Assembly (NCBI GenBank): GCA_007922225.1
Contig: ML679966.1
Coordinates: forward strand, 31,107,896 to 31,171,895
Origin: Emydura subglobosa
Taxonomy: Eukaryota > Chordata > Testudines > Chelidae
Direction: 5' to 3'
Length of the DNA: 64,000 bases
Positions within the stretch are counted from its first letter, which is position 1; every line of letters begins with the position of its first letter. Positions 24,182 through 35,442 of the stretch are shown one piece after another. Under the pieces are notes generated by a model that did not search any database, was not told where the DNA came from, and saw only the letters and a list, made by a program, of their open reading frames with translations. Position numbers and translations under genes: made by a program.

Positions 24182-25280
24182 TGGCAACTATGCTCACTTG
24201 CCAGTCAGTGCTTCAGGACCCAAGAGACCATGAACGTCAGACTGGGGCCCAGGCCCCTAAATCCCTTTGTGCATTTGCTGTAGTAGATTGTACTTTCTGG
24301 GAAAGTACATAATACTCTTTTAGGGGGCAGAACTAAGAGGTGATGCAGAATACAAACTTCTGGCCTTGTCTAGGTCATCCTTTTCTGAACGGCAAGGCTG
24401 GTACCCTCTGCTTCTCCTCCACCCTATGCACCCTACATGACACAGGGCAGGATTTTATCCACAATGAAAACCTCTGATATTTTGGACAATTGCTTAATTG
24501 GTACATTTCTTGTATCTACCAGGATCGGCCAGTTGAGAAGATAATTCGGTTATTTTGCCTTATATGCAGTTTGTAGTAGTGAGCAAAATTATAACTTTTT
24601 AGATTAAATCTATTAAAATCAGAGATCATTTACTATAATGATTTTGACCTTGGGTTTCAGAACATAAAATTCTAAAATTACTTCTTTAGCCATGTAAAGA
24701 AAATCCGATTTCCTCCCATGCTCTTAAGCATTTGACAGTAAATGTATTCAGATTCTGTTCTATTGCTTTGCAGTGTAACACTTGCACATTACAAGTGTTA
24801 TGTAATCAATCTCTGTTAGGAATCATTAGGAGTAATGACTTCAGCCTAAGGAATCACATAGCATGTGCAGTCTGTCAGAGACACTTCTCCCCCCCTTCCC
24901 ACACCTACAGAATACAAGGTTAGCCAAAACAAAATCTTGCTAAAGGAGAATTAGAAGGATGGAAGTGATTGATTATTGAGCATCTGTTTCTTCTTGTGTT
25001 ACTGTTTTTCCCTAAATCATGCAATGACAATTGTGTAGAATGCTAATTTTATAGCCAGATTTGTTTCAGCTGAGAAAGGTTAAGCACCTTGTCTAAAGTT
25101 ACCCGAGCCTGATCATGTCAGATGCTGAGTACCTACTGAGGTGCTGGCTGTCCTCAGTTCTCACTGAAAGGGAAGCCTCAGCACCAGGTCCATCGTGAGT
25201 TAATGACTCAGTTGGGAAATCATACTCAAAGTGCACTTTTATAGGAGCTAGAGAACCAATACTTCATAGGAGGAGGAAAA
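24182..25280. other. unassigned DNA
   Basis: No gene or repeat recognised. Confidence 0.4.
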
Positions 25281-25284
25281 GTTT

Positions 25285-25500
25285 TGTGGCTAAGACATGG
25301 GACTGGTACCCAGGGGGATCTGGATTCTCTTCTGCCTCAGCTATAGATTTCCTTTGTGCTCATGGACAAGTCACTTAACCTGTGCTTTAGTTTCCCCATC
25401 TGAGAAACTGAAATAATGATACTTATCTACTTCATAGGATGGCATCTGCTAAGTACTATGGATCATTGGATGGGTGACTCTATAGAAGTGTTAAAGTAAT
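25285..25500 (+). repeat. MIR-type SINE, nearly full length
   Basis: The copy runs through the tRNA-like head ('gtggctaagacatgggactggtaccca...tggattct'), the core ('ctgcctcagctatagatttcctttgtg'), 'ggacaagtcacttaacctgtgctttagtttccccatctgagaaactg' and the tail ('aataatgatacttatctactt'). It is the best preserved MIR copy in the window. Confidence 0.8.
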
Positions 25501-25679
25501 GTTGTTACCATTCAGAATTTTTAAAAGTTTCACAGTATTTAACTAGCACGAGAAATACATGATGGAAAGACTTTGTAGAAGGAAAGAGAAAATTAAGTTA
25601 AATGAAATTGGAGGAAAGGGAGAGAGCAAATGTACATGAGACAGTCCAATTGAATAGAAATCACTGCTGTATGTAGAAA

Positions 25680-25768
25680 TGGGAGCTGGCCAAAACGTTT
25701 CATTTGAAATTTTTGTTAATTTAAAATGGTCTCTTTTGGAAAGAAATTTTTTCACAAAAAAATCTTCA
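25680..25768. repeat. AT-rich fold-back repeat fragment
   Basis: 'gggagctggccaaaacgtttcatttgaaatttttg' and the closing '...aaaatcttcaggccagc' give inverted ends (GCTGGCC / GGCCAGC) of the same family as at 18,945. The last bases overlap the start of the adjoining hAT-like end. Confidence 0.45.
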
Positions 25769-25807
25769 GGCCAGCCATGGGTGTCTAATTGCAGCATAGA
25801 CATACCC
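25769..25807. mobile_element. terminal fragment of a miniature DNA transposon
   Basis: 'ggccagccatgggtgtctaattgcagcatagacataccc' matches, from memory, the right end of a common turtle MITE ('gggccagccgcgggtgtttaattgcagtgtagacataccc'). Only this end is present, cut off by the neighbouring fold-back repeat. Confidence 0.55.
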
Positions 25808-25930
25808 TCTGAGTACTTTTTCCAGACGTGAAGAAGAGCTCTGTGTAGCTCAAAAGCTTGTCTCTTTCACCAACAGAAGTTGGTGCAATAAAAGATATTA
25901 CCTCACCCACCTTCTTTCTCTAATATCCTG
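25808..25930. repeat. high-copy amniote repeat segment (name not known to me)
   Basis: 'agaagagctctgtgtagctcaaaagcttgtctctttcaccaacagaagttggtgcaataaaagatattacctcacccacctt' is near-identical to a dispersed sequence I recall from many reptile and bird loci. It adjoins the LINE remnant directly, so the two may be parts of one composite. Confidence 0.6.
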
Positions 25931-27430
25931 GGACCAACCCATTTACAACACTGCAAACAACTTATTCTTGATGTCTCTTCTTTCTCGATTTCTCTACTGG
26001 CTGATATGATGAGGCCGAGGTAAACAAAATGTTCTACTTTCTCAAAGTTTTTGCATTCTAGTATGATGTTACTGCTTGATGTCTGGGTTTCAAGGATATT
26101 TGTTTTGGCATAACTGATTTTGAGCCCTGCAGTTTTTGCCAAGATGTCTGTCTTTGTTTGTAGTTTTTTTAAGGGCGTGGCTCAATTAGCATGATATTAT
26201 CAGCAAAGTCTAGGTCTTCTAAGCATTTGCCAACTAGCTATGCTATGCAAAATGTTTGTGTTGCTAATTCACTTCTTCATGATACAGTCTATGCAATGCC
26301 AAACAGCAGTAGTGATGGAATGCAGCCCTGTTTCCTGCCAGTGTCCACGCTGAACCACTCTGTCTGGTTGTTTACTCTTATAGCACACTTTGCACTGCTA
26401 TACAGAGCCTTGATGATGTTGGCATCTTGAAGAATATTTCACAATGTATGCCTATGCAGACTGTCAAATGCCTTTTGAAAAAAAAATCAATTAAATTGAT
26501 AAGGGAAACCTGCTATTCTATGCATTCTTCTAGGAGGGTTCTTAGTGTGAATATCTGATCTACACTGGATCCCTTAGGCCTGAATCTAGCCTGTTTGTCC
26601 CTAAGCTTTGCCTCCTCCACTGCCTCTTTCAACCAGCATAGTATCACAGTACAGAAGACGTTCCCTACAACAGTGTGGTATGACTGATTTCCAATTATTA
26701 GTCAGTAAGATCACCCATTTTAGGTATTCTGATAACTAAACCATATTTCCACTGGTCAGGAGGAGGCTTTTTTACCCATACTTCATTGAATAGCTCTACC
26801 AGTTTCATTTTGTTAGTAATATCAAGTTGTTTTTAGCATTTCTGCTGTAATTTTATCATATCCCGCCACTTTGTTGTTTTTCGGCTTCTTGAGTGCAACC
26901 TGTACTTCTGACATGTTGACATCAAGTTGATCACATTTGCCCATTTTGTTGAACTCTGGTACTGAGGTATGGCAGAAGCTTGTTGAAGACTTCTTTGAAA
27001 TGCTCTCCCCATTCATTATTCAGTTCTACCTCAGTTGGAAGCATTTTTTCATCTGACCTTTTTATTGGGCCATTTCCTGTTTTCATGTTTCTGCACAGGG
27101 TTTTAGTCACTTGGTAAACAGCTCTGTGATTTCCTATCATAGCCGCAGCTTCAGCTGCTAGGTCTGCAACATATGCCATTCATCTTTCCTTACTTTACTT
27201 TTCACTGCTTTGTCTGCTTTCTTGTATTCCTTTGCTTTTTCCAGTATTTCAATGGTCTTAGTATTCAGGAGTTTTCCTTTCAGTGCTTTTCTCTCCTTAA
27301 TAAGATGCCAGGTCTCTTTGCTTATCCAGTTCTTGCTCCATTTATGTTGATAACCAATTGCAACAGCTGCAGCTTCAATCAGATTGTCTCTGAGCACTGC
27401 CCATTTTTTGTAGTTCATCTCTTTCTAAAT
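25931..27430 (-). pseudogene. RTE-like LINE reverse transcriptase remnant
   Basis: On the minus strand, from 27,430 down, fragments occur in order of a non-LTR retrotransposon ORF2. First comes a linker region rich in Lys/Glu ('KAKEYKKADKAVKSKVRKDE', then 'YVADLAAEAAAMIGNHRAVY'). Next is 'ALKKPKNNKVAGYDKITAEM' at about 26,840-26,900 (usual 'AlkklKngKaaGpDgIpaEml'). Next is 'KQARFRPKGSSVDQIFTLRT' at about 26,550-26,620 (usual 'eQaGFRpgrStiDqIFtLrq'). Last is 'VEHFVYLGLIISASREIEKE' at about 25,970-26,030 (usual 'veeFtYLGsii..dG..e.eI'). The frame is interrupted by many stops and shifts, and the endonuclease domain is missing. The style fits the RTE clade, but CR1/Rex-type relatives cannot be excluded. 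It copied RNA into DNA at the target site when alive; here it is dead. Confidence 0.7.
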
Positions 27431-28300
27431 GCAGTGACAATACGGAGTTTATAAACAGAAACAAAGATGCAATTCCATTCACATTTTGTCCAAAAAGTAA
27501 CAATGTGATTCTCAGTCCATCCCTCTTCCCCAAACAGAAATAAAAGCATACCCTGAAGCACAACAAACTCAGACTCTGCTGGAGTAAGGAGGAAGCAAAC
27601 TCCAGGCTTTTGAGCCATCTTCTAAGAACACCTGGTCAGCAGCATCCAGGCTTTCAAATGCAGGAACTGTCAGTTCAAGCATCCCTGCTAGCTTCAACTG
27701 TCAGTTTGGCATGCAAAATGTGAGGCAACCTCTGCAGTACCCAAGCTATTGCCACAGACTAATTGGCAGTCTAAAGTGCAGTCTCTGAGCACACAGCTAA
27801 GGGAGTAGCCCTCTGTGAAACACCACTAAGTAAGAAGGCAGCTGCATTTTTCATTAGCTGAATTTCCAAGTGGTCTTCACATCATCTTCTGTGTTACTTA
27901 GCTTGAGCTTCCTTGTTACAAATCTTTGATTCATTATATCCAAACATTTGATTTTTTTTAAAGAATGTTGTATAAAAGAAACATATAAAGTTAATGAAGA
28001 GTCTTATTTGTTTTTAAAGATTGATAGAATTTGTTTACTTGTGATCCCCTTTTCTAGGATTCTATATCAGTGATATTTGCATGCATATCTTTTTTTTGTG
28101 ATGTTGAATCATTGCAATAATAAATGGGCTTTAGAGTCTTGAGAGGATTTCTAAGAGCTCTAGTTGTCCTGTAACATATGTGAGACAACAAACAAACAAC
28201 ATCTTTGGCCTGATTAGTAGATAATACTATCTCAGTGGACTCCTATGGTCATAATAATGTCAGCAAAGTTAGTGGGACCACTGATTGTTTGATGACTCCT
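27431..28300. other. unassigned DNA
   Basis: No gene or repeat recognised. Short minus-strand frames at 27,375-27,618 do not resemble an AP endonuclease. Confidence 0.4.
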
Positions 28301-28390
28301 GGGGTCAGATCTTCATCATGTGTAAATCATCACAGCTCTATTGAAGTCAATGGAGCTATGACAACCTACACAAGCTGAAGATCTGGCCCT
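28301..28390. repeat. palindromic fold-back repeat, complete
   Basis: The arms of about 42 bp run from GGTCAGATCTTCATCATG at the left to CAAGCTGAAGATCTGGCC at the right. They meet at the core ATTGAAGTCAATGG. Reverse-complementing one arm reproduces the other with scattered mismatches. This is the cleanest example in the window of the family with an AAGTCAATGG core. Confidence 0.75.
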
Positions 28391-28759
28391 GTTGCTTGTC
28401 ACCATCATTATCACAGGCCTGGTCTACACTGGCAGCTTATGTCGAATTAAAGTCCCTTAATTCAAATTAATTACTCCCACCTCTACACTTGCACATTGTT
28501 AATTTGAATTAAGAAGCCTTTAAAATCGAATTAATAAGACCACCTCTGCAAGTTGCGTAGAGCCTAATTCAAATTTGTTAATTCGAATTAGTGTCAGTGT
28601 AGATGCAATTGGTCTTAATTCAAATTAATTGGCCTCTGGAAGCTATCCCATAATGCCCCATTTCAAAGTCTCCTCCCCTCAAGCAGCCCTGAGAAAATTT
28701 GAATCTTCATTTCCTGTGTTTGCTGTCAGCGTGGAGAGAGCTTTCGCACTGTTCTCATC

Positions 28760-28887
28760 ATGGCTACTGCAAAGCCCAAACGTGCTCCAGCATGGAGTCG
28801 AGCTGAGGTCTTAGGAGTTATTCCTGACCACCGAGCAATCCACCAGCACACAGGACAGCACATATGATCCCGTGGAAGGCACATCTG
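28760..28887 (+). pseudogene. Harbinger ORF1 (Myb/SANT-like protein), 5-prime exon remnant
   Basis: The ATG at 28,760 opens a basic N-terminus, MATAKPKRAPAW, followed by SRAEVLGV. This matches the start of the DNA-binding protein of turtle Harbinger elements, where the Trp begins the SANT helix bundle. That protein helps the nuclease reach the transposon ends. After about 20 codons the similarity jumps to the far end of the domain (a 'DPVEGTS' tail, in another frame), so most of the DNA-binding domain has been deleted; the starting frame hits a stop about 35 codons in. The exon ends at a good splice donor, CTG|GTGAGT, at 28,887/28,888. Confidence 0.65.
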
Positions 28888-29605
28888 GTGAGTTTTCTTT
28901 CTTATTAGCATTTCTGTCCTTGCACATTGTTTTGGGGGGGGCGGGGCACGAGGGGGATCTCATGCGTTTCGTTGACTGCCATGGGTGCTTATGCAGGGCT
29001 CAATGTTTGTTTTTTGTGTTAAAAAAACATTACATTTCTCATCTGTTGATAGCACATTGAAAATTTAATGTATATAATCTGTTATCCCTCCCTCGCTTGA
29101 AAAACGTTTTCAGGGGAGGGCTGCCTTGTCCCTCACTGCACGGTAGGCTTCTTCTCTGCAAGCAAGGCAGCCAGCATCCCCCACGCTCACCATGCGGTGA
29201 ATGGGTTTAAAATCCAAGCTGTTATTACCCTCACACACAACAAGCCCTTTGCAGTTAGTCTCTTTAAGGGTTTGAAAGATTTCACCACCCCCTCTCTCTG
29301 CGTGGTGAATGGGTTTTAAATGCCCAGCAAGCCCTTTGCAGTTTGTCCCTTTAAAGGTTTGAAAGATTTCAACCCTCTCTTCCCTCCTGTGGTGAATGCA
29401 TTTTAAATGCCAGAAGTGAGAGGAAATTTTTTGCTACATTATTTCAATGGCCAATCATGGAAATTGATACTTTCTTAAGGGTTTATTCACAGTGCTACAT
29501 GTGGATACATTATATCAGGCTTTCCATCAGTGAAATGGAAACATTTGTATCACTGTATTAATATGCTAACTGTGGCTCCCTTGTTATTTATCTTTCATTC
29601 TACAG

Positions 29606-29992
29606 ACACCTCGGCAGTGGACCTACTGTTAAGAATTGTTGCTGACAAACTGTCTCAGATTAGAAAAAGGAGGAAAAAAAAAAAGCAGAGGTGACATGTT
29701 TGCAGACCTCCTGAACGCGTCAGCAGCCACACAGACAGAACAAAGAGAGGGGTGGCGGACCTTGTCCCATAACATGGGACAAATGCAGGACAAGGATCAC
29801 AGCACCACGTTGGAGATGCTGCAACTCATGCGGGACCGGTCAGACATTCTACGGCATCTCGTGGACAGAGTCCCCGTGCAGCCCCTCAATAATGCTCCTC
29901 GACAGATGGCTATGCCGCCTTCCCCCTCCCCAGCAGGTCTCAGGGGAGATTGTCCAGGAAGCACTATGTGCTTACCTCCACCCTGGATGTGA
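29606..29992 (+). pseudogene. Harbinger ORF1, 3-prime exon remnant
   Basis: This follows a plausible acceptor (TTTCATTCTACAG, ending at 29,605). The translation carries 'KLSQIRKRRKKK', then 'DMFADLLNAS', and 'LQLMRDRSDILRHLVDRVPVQP'. That is the order of basic patch, 'dMFsel' motif and C-terminal coiled-coil helix ('llrlmqdqtdmLrrlVe.q') seen in Harbinger ORF1 proteins. The two parts are in different frames, shifted at the A-run around 29,664-29,690. The protein would dimerise or contact the nuclease through the helical tail. Non-functional. Confidence 0.65.
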
Positions 29993-30745
29993 GCAGAAAG
30001 CTGCGGCGGCCATGCTGAGTGCTGGCCAGCAAGCTACTACCCTACCCCTGGAGACAGTGAAAGAACCCCTCCCCCCCATTACTTGAATGTAAAGAAATAA
30101 AGGTTTGCATCATTCCATTGTTTCTTTATTAAACCATATGTAGGTCAGGAGGGAATTCTCAGGCACAGATATTGAATGGGCTTGGGTGGTGGGATGATTA
30201 TTAAAGACAAACAACATACAGTGTGTGGGTTGGTGGAGCGAAAAATCAAAGGCAAGCAATATACAGGATCATTGTTCTGCTGGATCTCTTGTATCACGGC
30301 ACCCACAGAGGCATAGATCACTCTTCTTTGCATTCTTGCTCGAGTTATAAAGTAATCCAGGATAAGCTGCGATGTACTTGTCACGATCAAAATGAGAGCA
30401 CAGGTCAGCTGGCTCCATGTTTCTGCAGCAATGGCGATCAGGGGAGTAAAAAAACAGCATGAAAATCCTTTTCCTGTTTGGTTGGGGGTGGGGGAAAGAG
30501 GGTGGGGGAAGTAGCGCTGCATCCTGGGATGATGACACTTGTCACAACAGCCTCCTTGGTTAGTTGCACTGTGGGATAGCTTCCCACATCACACTGCTTT
30601 CTAATTCGAATTAAGGCTGGTCAGTGGGGACGCAAAAAACCAGCAAAAACTCTGTCATGTGGACAGTCTGCAGCACTTTCTATAAATCAGTTTCTGAAAG
30701 TCGAATTAAGCTAATTCGATTTAGTGCTGCAGTGTAGACATAGCC

Positions 30746-32639
30746 ACAGACTCCTCATTTCTGTAGTCAAGAAGACTGAGTGCAACAAAGCAGCCAGAAT
30801 TTCCCAGGTTACATGTGATCACTGTCTTGGCCAGGGAAAGTACAACTGAAGACATTTGTAACTAAAGGTAGAATTTGGCCTTGTAGGCAATCTGTTTCAT
30901 CTAATGTGGGGTTACCTGTTTTTATATACTGTGTTCATACGATGCATATTTCTAAATGTGTTTGACAGCTCAAAGACATATGGATTAGATAGTCTGAATA
31001 TCTGGTATGAACCATGAGGTACTGGCTGTTACCAAAGGCAGGTTACCAGACAAGATGGACTAAACTGTTCTGTTGTGGTATCGCAACATTTTTGTCTCAA
31101 TAAACATTGTTGTTCCCAATCACACAATCAAACACACCAAATCCTGGGAAAGGAAGGGAAAACTTCATTTATTTTTTCTATCTAAATTAGAATCGGAGTT
31201 GCTTCAAAAGTTGCACTTAAAATATAAAATGATAATTCATACTTATGGACAGCTCCACAGCATTAGTTTTTTTCTGAAATAATACCAACTACTTGTATTC
31301 ACCAGATCTGAGTAGGAATGTGATTCCACATTCCTCCCGCTCCATTTGTGCAGTAGTTCATAGGCTTTACATGTAAGAACTATGACCTGCAGCGCTATTA
31401 AGTCTCTTATTTATGATGTTCTGGAAGCCAGTTGTTTCCAGATTTTTCTTTCCTTGGAGATGCCATTTGTTCATGACCCACAACCAAACTCTGAGGCATC
31501 AGGTCTATTTTTAGAGATGTTAACTATGAGATAAACCACAAAAAATTCCACATTATTCTAAGTATCTGATCAACCTGCTTTTTTAATATTTTCTTATATG
31601 AAAGTGAAATTGTACTAAATTCATGCATAAAAATGACCTTTTCTGCAAACATGTGATATCCTATACAATCCATTCATTCTCAACAAAAGATTGCAATAAT
31701 ATTTGGTTTAATAAAAAAAATTTTCTTTTAAAGAAGCAACCATCCTTTAGAGTTACAATCTCTGCTATATAAAGAAGAAACTCTTGTACAAATGACCCTT
31801 CAAGTATCCATTGGAAGCATTGGATTAACAACTAGTATCCTGAGATGCACAACAAAAACCAAAGGAGGCTGAAGTTCCTGTGAATAAAGAGATATTGGTG
31901 TGTTCAAACAGCTAAACATTTTTAGCTACCTTGGAGGGAGGCTATGCACTTCAATAACCCTTTAAATATCCTTTGGGTAATTAAAATTGCTGAATGTCAT
32001 TATTTTATATTTACACAATATTCCTGTTTCAAAAAAAGAAATCCAAGGTGTTTTGATAATGACAGTCCATTACTATATATATAGAAAGAAATAGCTCGAT
32101 TATGTTTTTGCCAACTTGACAAGAAAATTACACTGAAATATTTGAGGTGTGTCCATTCTGATTCCATCATTAAGAAAGAATTGAAGGATTTAACTTAGAA
32201 TGATAACAGCTTAATGACTTTTGGACAGCAAATAAATGAGCTAGATTGTCCATCAGAGCAAGCTGACCTCCAAAGTGCCAGAAGATGGGCTGCCCCCATC
32301 CTCATAGTGGAAGATGCTCTAATATTTCTACCTGTGATTTTAAAAGATATTGAGGCTTTATTTTGTAGAAGGTTCACAGACAAGTGACATTTGACTTCTA
32401 GTGTGGAGGTTTAACCCTCTCTATTTTGGGCCTTTCATATAATATGTACATAGAGTGAATTAATTTATCATGCAACTATTAAAGATAAATCTCATTTTAA
32501 ACTTCTTAAGGATTGCTAATAACAATAGTGGGTTGACAATTTATTGTTTTTAAGGCTAAAATAGCTATATTTGTCTGTTACAAGTGTTATAAAGAAACTG
32601 CCAGATTTGGATAGGACACGGTATCATATGTGTAGCAGG
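30746..32639. other. mostly unassigned DNA; possible CR1/SINE tail
   Basis: At about 31,005-31,070, 'gaaccatgaggtactggctgtt' with 'gcaggttaccagacaagatggac' resembles the 'gcactggctgttgcc..gacaggatactggactagatggacc' tail shared by reptile CR1 LINEs and their SINEs, but only weakly. The remainder is AT-rich with nothing recognised. Confidence 0.4.
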
Positions 32640-33130
32640 TGAAATTAAAGACAACACCCCCATCCCCATTTATGGACCGGAATGATGTGGAATTTGATGA
32701 TATTGTCAATGGAGAATGGGATGAATGATGAGGGTTTATTAGGGAAGACCAAGAGTTCATTTTTGGCCAAGTTAAGTTTAAGTTGATGGCAAAACTTTCA
32801 GTTGTCAGAGAAACAGGACAACATGGATCACTTGATGATTACCTGTTCTACTCATTCCCTCTGAAGCACTTGGCACTGGTCACTGTCAAAAGACATGATA
32901 CAGAACTAGATGAACCATTAGTCTGAGCCAGTATGGCCATTCTTATATTCTTACGTATGGCCATTCTTAAAATGGAGGCTTGGATGGTCGGAGAGGGATT
33001 AGGAGTGGAAAAGTTGATCTATGGATCATCAGCATAAAGATGGTAGTTGAAATTGTGAGAGTGGGTGAGACTTTTAAAGGAACAGTGTTAGGTTCTATGA
33101 TATTTACTAGATTGTAATGGACATCTGAGT
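32640..33130 (+). repeat. old dispersed repeat, split by a CR1 tail
   Basis: Two pieces, 32,640-32,815 and 32,965-33,130, belong to one ancient repeat. The first carries 'ttttggccaagttaagtttaagttgatggcaaaac' and the second 'gatctatggatcatcagcataaagatggtagttgaaattgtgagag'. Related pieces occur at 35,293-35,395 and 59,965-60,262. I recognise the style from mammalian and reptilian DNA but cannot name the family with certainty. Confidence 0.55.
32816..32960 (+). mobile_element. CR1 LINE 3-prime tail (or CR1-tailed SINE)
   Basis: 'tggatcacttgatgattacctgttctactcattccctctgaagcacttggcactggtcactgtcaaaagaca' followed by 'gaactagatgaaccattagtctgagccagtatggccattctta' is the typical turtle CR1 3-prime end. 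The closing 'gtatggccattctta' occurs twice, at about 32,930 and 32,955. It interrupts the older repeat and so is younger than it. Confidence 0.8.
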
Positions 33131-34336
33131 AGCTGCTTCCTGGCAGATGATTTTTCTCAGCTGTCACATACCACTTTTCCAATAGGGATTCTCTCCTATA
33201 TTATTCCATTTCTTGCTGTATGTTCATTTCCAAGCAGTATTCCCTTTTGTTCATATTCAAATATTTTAAAAAATAAATATAAGCTTCTTAGTTATAAGTA
33301 GCTAAAGATGGAAGAATTCATTTTATCTAATACTAATACTCCATATGCTGCATCTATCATCTCTAAATCAGGACTGCATAACACATTAATTTATACCTTG
33401 ATTCCCCAATTGTCCTCAAATCTCCTCACCTACACTCATCTTGAGTAAATATTAAAGATATCAAAGCTCAGAGATGATGGAAGTGAACTAGAGGAAATCA
33501 TATAACAGTTCTTCTTCCATGATCACACAGGATAGAAATATTTTCCTTGTTTTTAAATATCATTGAATTTTTATTCTGAGCCTTAAGGAGAACACAGCTG
33601 ATAAAGAATTGGTTTCAGAAAACCTTGCCAATTAATTATATCATCTTACCAAAAATAGTACTTAGTGGATACTAAATATTTACTGTTTGCAAAGGCCTAA
33701 ATATAATCTCCTTCCACGTTCCCATGCCAGAACATCCTTCTTGTAGCCTGAACAATTATTACACTTATAATATTATGTATTGGGGTGCAACATGCACTTG
33801 CCACAGAGAACAGGTTCTTTTCCTAGGTGGCTATTTAACTTACTTAGAGATATGTGAGAAGATGGAATTTGGTGAAGCATATGCAGAAACTTAATTTAAT
33901 ACAGACAACTATAATTGACATCATAGGAAAGGATCAATATTAATAAATATAAGGATAAGATAAGTGTGGTAAAGTGGTTTCCTGCACTGTTCATACTTAC
34001 AGTCTTGCATTGTGCATACTTACAACTTATAGAGACCATTGGAAACAAAGACAGAAGAGAAAGTAAATGGAGCCCATCAGAAGGGAAGTCTTGATTCAGT
34101 TTACACTACCAAAGACCCAATGGGACAGGAACTGGATGTGGTATTTTATACCATTCCTTATATTAATAGTATGATTATATACCATATTTGATCCTTTACC
34201 CTGATTATAATAAGGTCAATAGCCACCCCATTCTTATGTGGCCTTTGGAATCTCCATAATTAAGCATCAATCATTAATATTCATGATTTACATCAATTAT
34301 ACTAAGAAATTAAGTTTCTATACTATACTAAGAAAT
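33131..34336. other. unassigned AT-rich DNA
   Basis: No gene or repeat recognised. Confidence 0.4.
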
Positions 34337-34337
34337 T

Positions 34338-34545
34338 AGGTTGGTATAACTGTGTTCTCAGGGTAGGGAAAAATCTACACCCCTGAATGGTGCAGTGAAA
34401 ACCGACCTAATCGCCAATGTAGACAGCAGGGAGGTACTGTACCAATACTGATGGGACAACTTCTCTCATTGGCATAGGTAGCATCTTCACTGAAGTGCAA
34501 CAGTGGTTGCACCACTGTAGCCTTTGAAGTGTAAACAAACCCTTA
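34338..34545. mobile_element. miniature DNA transposon fragment (turtle MITE type)
   Basis: 'aaccgacctaatcgccaatgtagacagcagg', 'gacaacttctctcattggcataggtagc' and 'gcatcttcactgaagtgcaacagtgg', ending 'gtagcctttgaagtgtaaacaaaccc', reproduce in order a GC-richer MITE that I recall as very abundant in turtles ('ccgacctaagcgccggtgtagacagcgc ... gtgtagacaagccc'). The left terminus is missing or diverged, so no target duplication can be read. Confidence 0.65.
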
Positions 34546-35292
34546 TTCATTCCTATATGTAAATGAGGTCTAATTGCTTACATACTGCATAGCAACCTAT
34601 TTGCCAAACCCCCACCTCTGTGGTGTATTGAATCTGTTTGTGGTTATTTGTTTTTCTCCCAGAATGAGAATGCAAAATATCTGACCTGGGGTTATTGCCT
34701 TAAGTCTCTTGTCTTTCAGCTACACTTCACCCTTTAGTATAACTACTCCCACAAATCTTAACTTAATATAACAGGCCCTTAATTATAGCAACCTTAATAA
34801 CTCATTTACTTATATTCGCCTATCTATCACGAATGCTTTTTCTGAGCTAATAAGCAATACGCCCCCGTCAATCTTATATTCCTATAATGCCATTTTACCG
34901 CTAGAAAGCATTAAATCACCCACAAAACATGAAAGAGGGTCATAAGATCAGGTCAGGGGTCAACATTCTTGCTAGCTTCCATGACTAGGGTGTTAAAAAT
35001 GAAAACAAAATATGCCAGAAGCAGATGATTGCTGAACAAATATTGAAAAAGTGTCAGGCAAACTGTGAAGAGCCTCCAGAATGATGTGTCTGGCACTTTT
35101 TTGTAAAATGCTCAATCCACAGTGGTGGGCATGGGACAGACAGAGAAGGAGCAAGCAGTCATTCCTCTGCACAGGGCAAAATCTACAGATTTATTACTAT
35201 GGGTCTTCCCCTTCCTGCAGGCAGAAACCAAACCTATCAATCAAAGTAGACTGATAGCGGCTACATCCTTGAAGACCCTTGAAAGAGAATGG
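34546..35292. other. unassigned DNA
   Basis: No gene or repeat is firmly recognised. The last 250 bases may belong to the old dispersed repeat that continues downstream. Confidence 0.4.
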
Positions 35293-35395
35293 AAAAATAG
35301 ATCTGTAGATCACTAGCATAAAGATGGTTGTTGAAATTGAGAGCAGAGACAGGTCCTACAATATTTACTAATTACCATGAAACTGCTGGATTGAC
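35293..35395 (+). repeat. old dispersed repeat, second copy
   Basis: 'agatctgtagatcactagcataaagatggttgttgaaattgagagc...caggtcctacaatatttacta' aligns with 'gatctatggatcatcagcataaagatggtagttgaaattgtgagag...taggttctatgatatttacta' at 33,015-33,110. The similarity runs over about 95 bp in the same orientation. Confidence 0.65.
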
Positions 35396-35442
35396 AGAAT
35401 TGATTTTCTGATTTCATCTGCTGCAGGCAGAATCCACTAGAC

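Larger units (their letters stand above)
28416..30745. mobile_element. PIF/Harbinger element, internally deleted
   Basis: Terminal inverted repeats are clear. The left end is GGCCTGGTCTACACTGGCAG and the right end, reverse-complemented, is GGCTATGTCTACACTGCAGC. TCGAATTA motifs occur further in on both sides. A 3-bp ACA flanks both ends (28,413-28,415 and 30,746-30,748). Inside are remains of the Myb/SANT-type ORF1, split by a putative intron. No region encoding the DDE nuclease is recognisable, so this 2.3-kb copy is non-autonomous. An antisense stretch around 30,330-30,420 may be a scrap of the second ORF. The first 200 bp contain repeated AATTCGAATTA/AATTCAAATTA palindromes. Confidence 0.8.
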
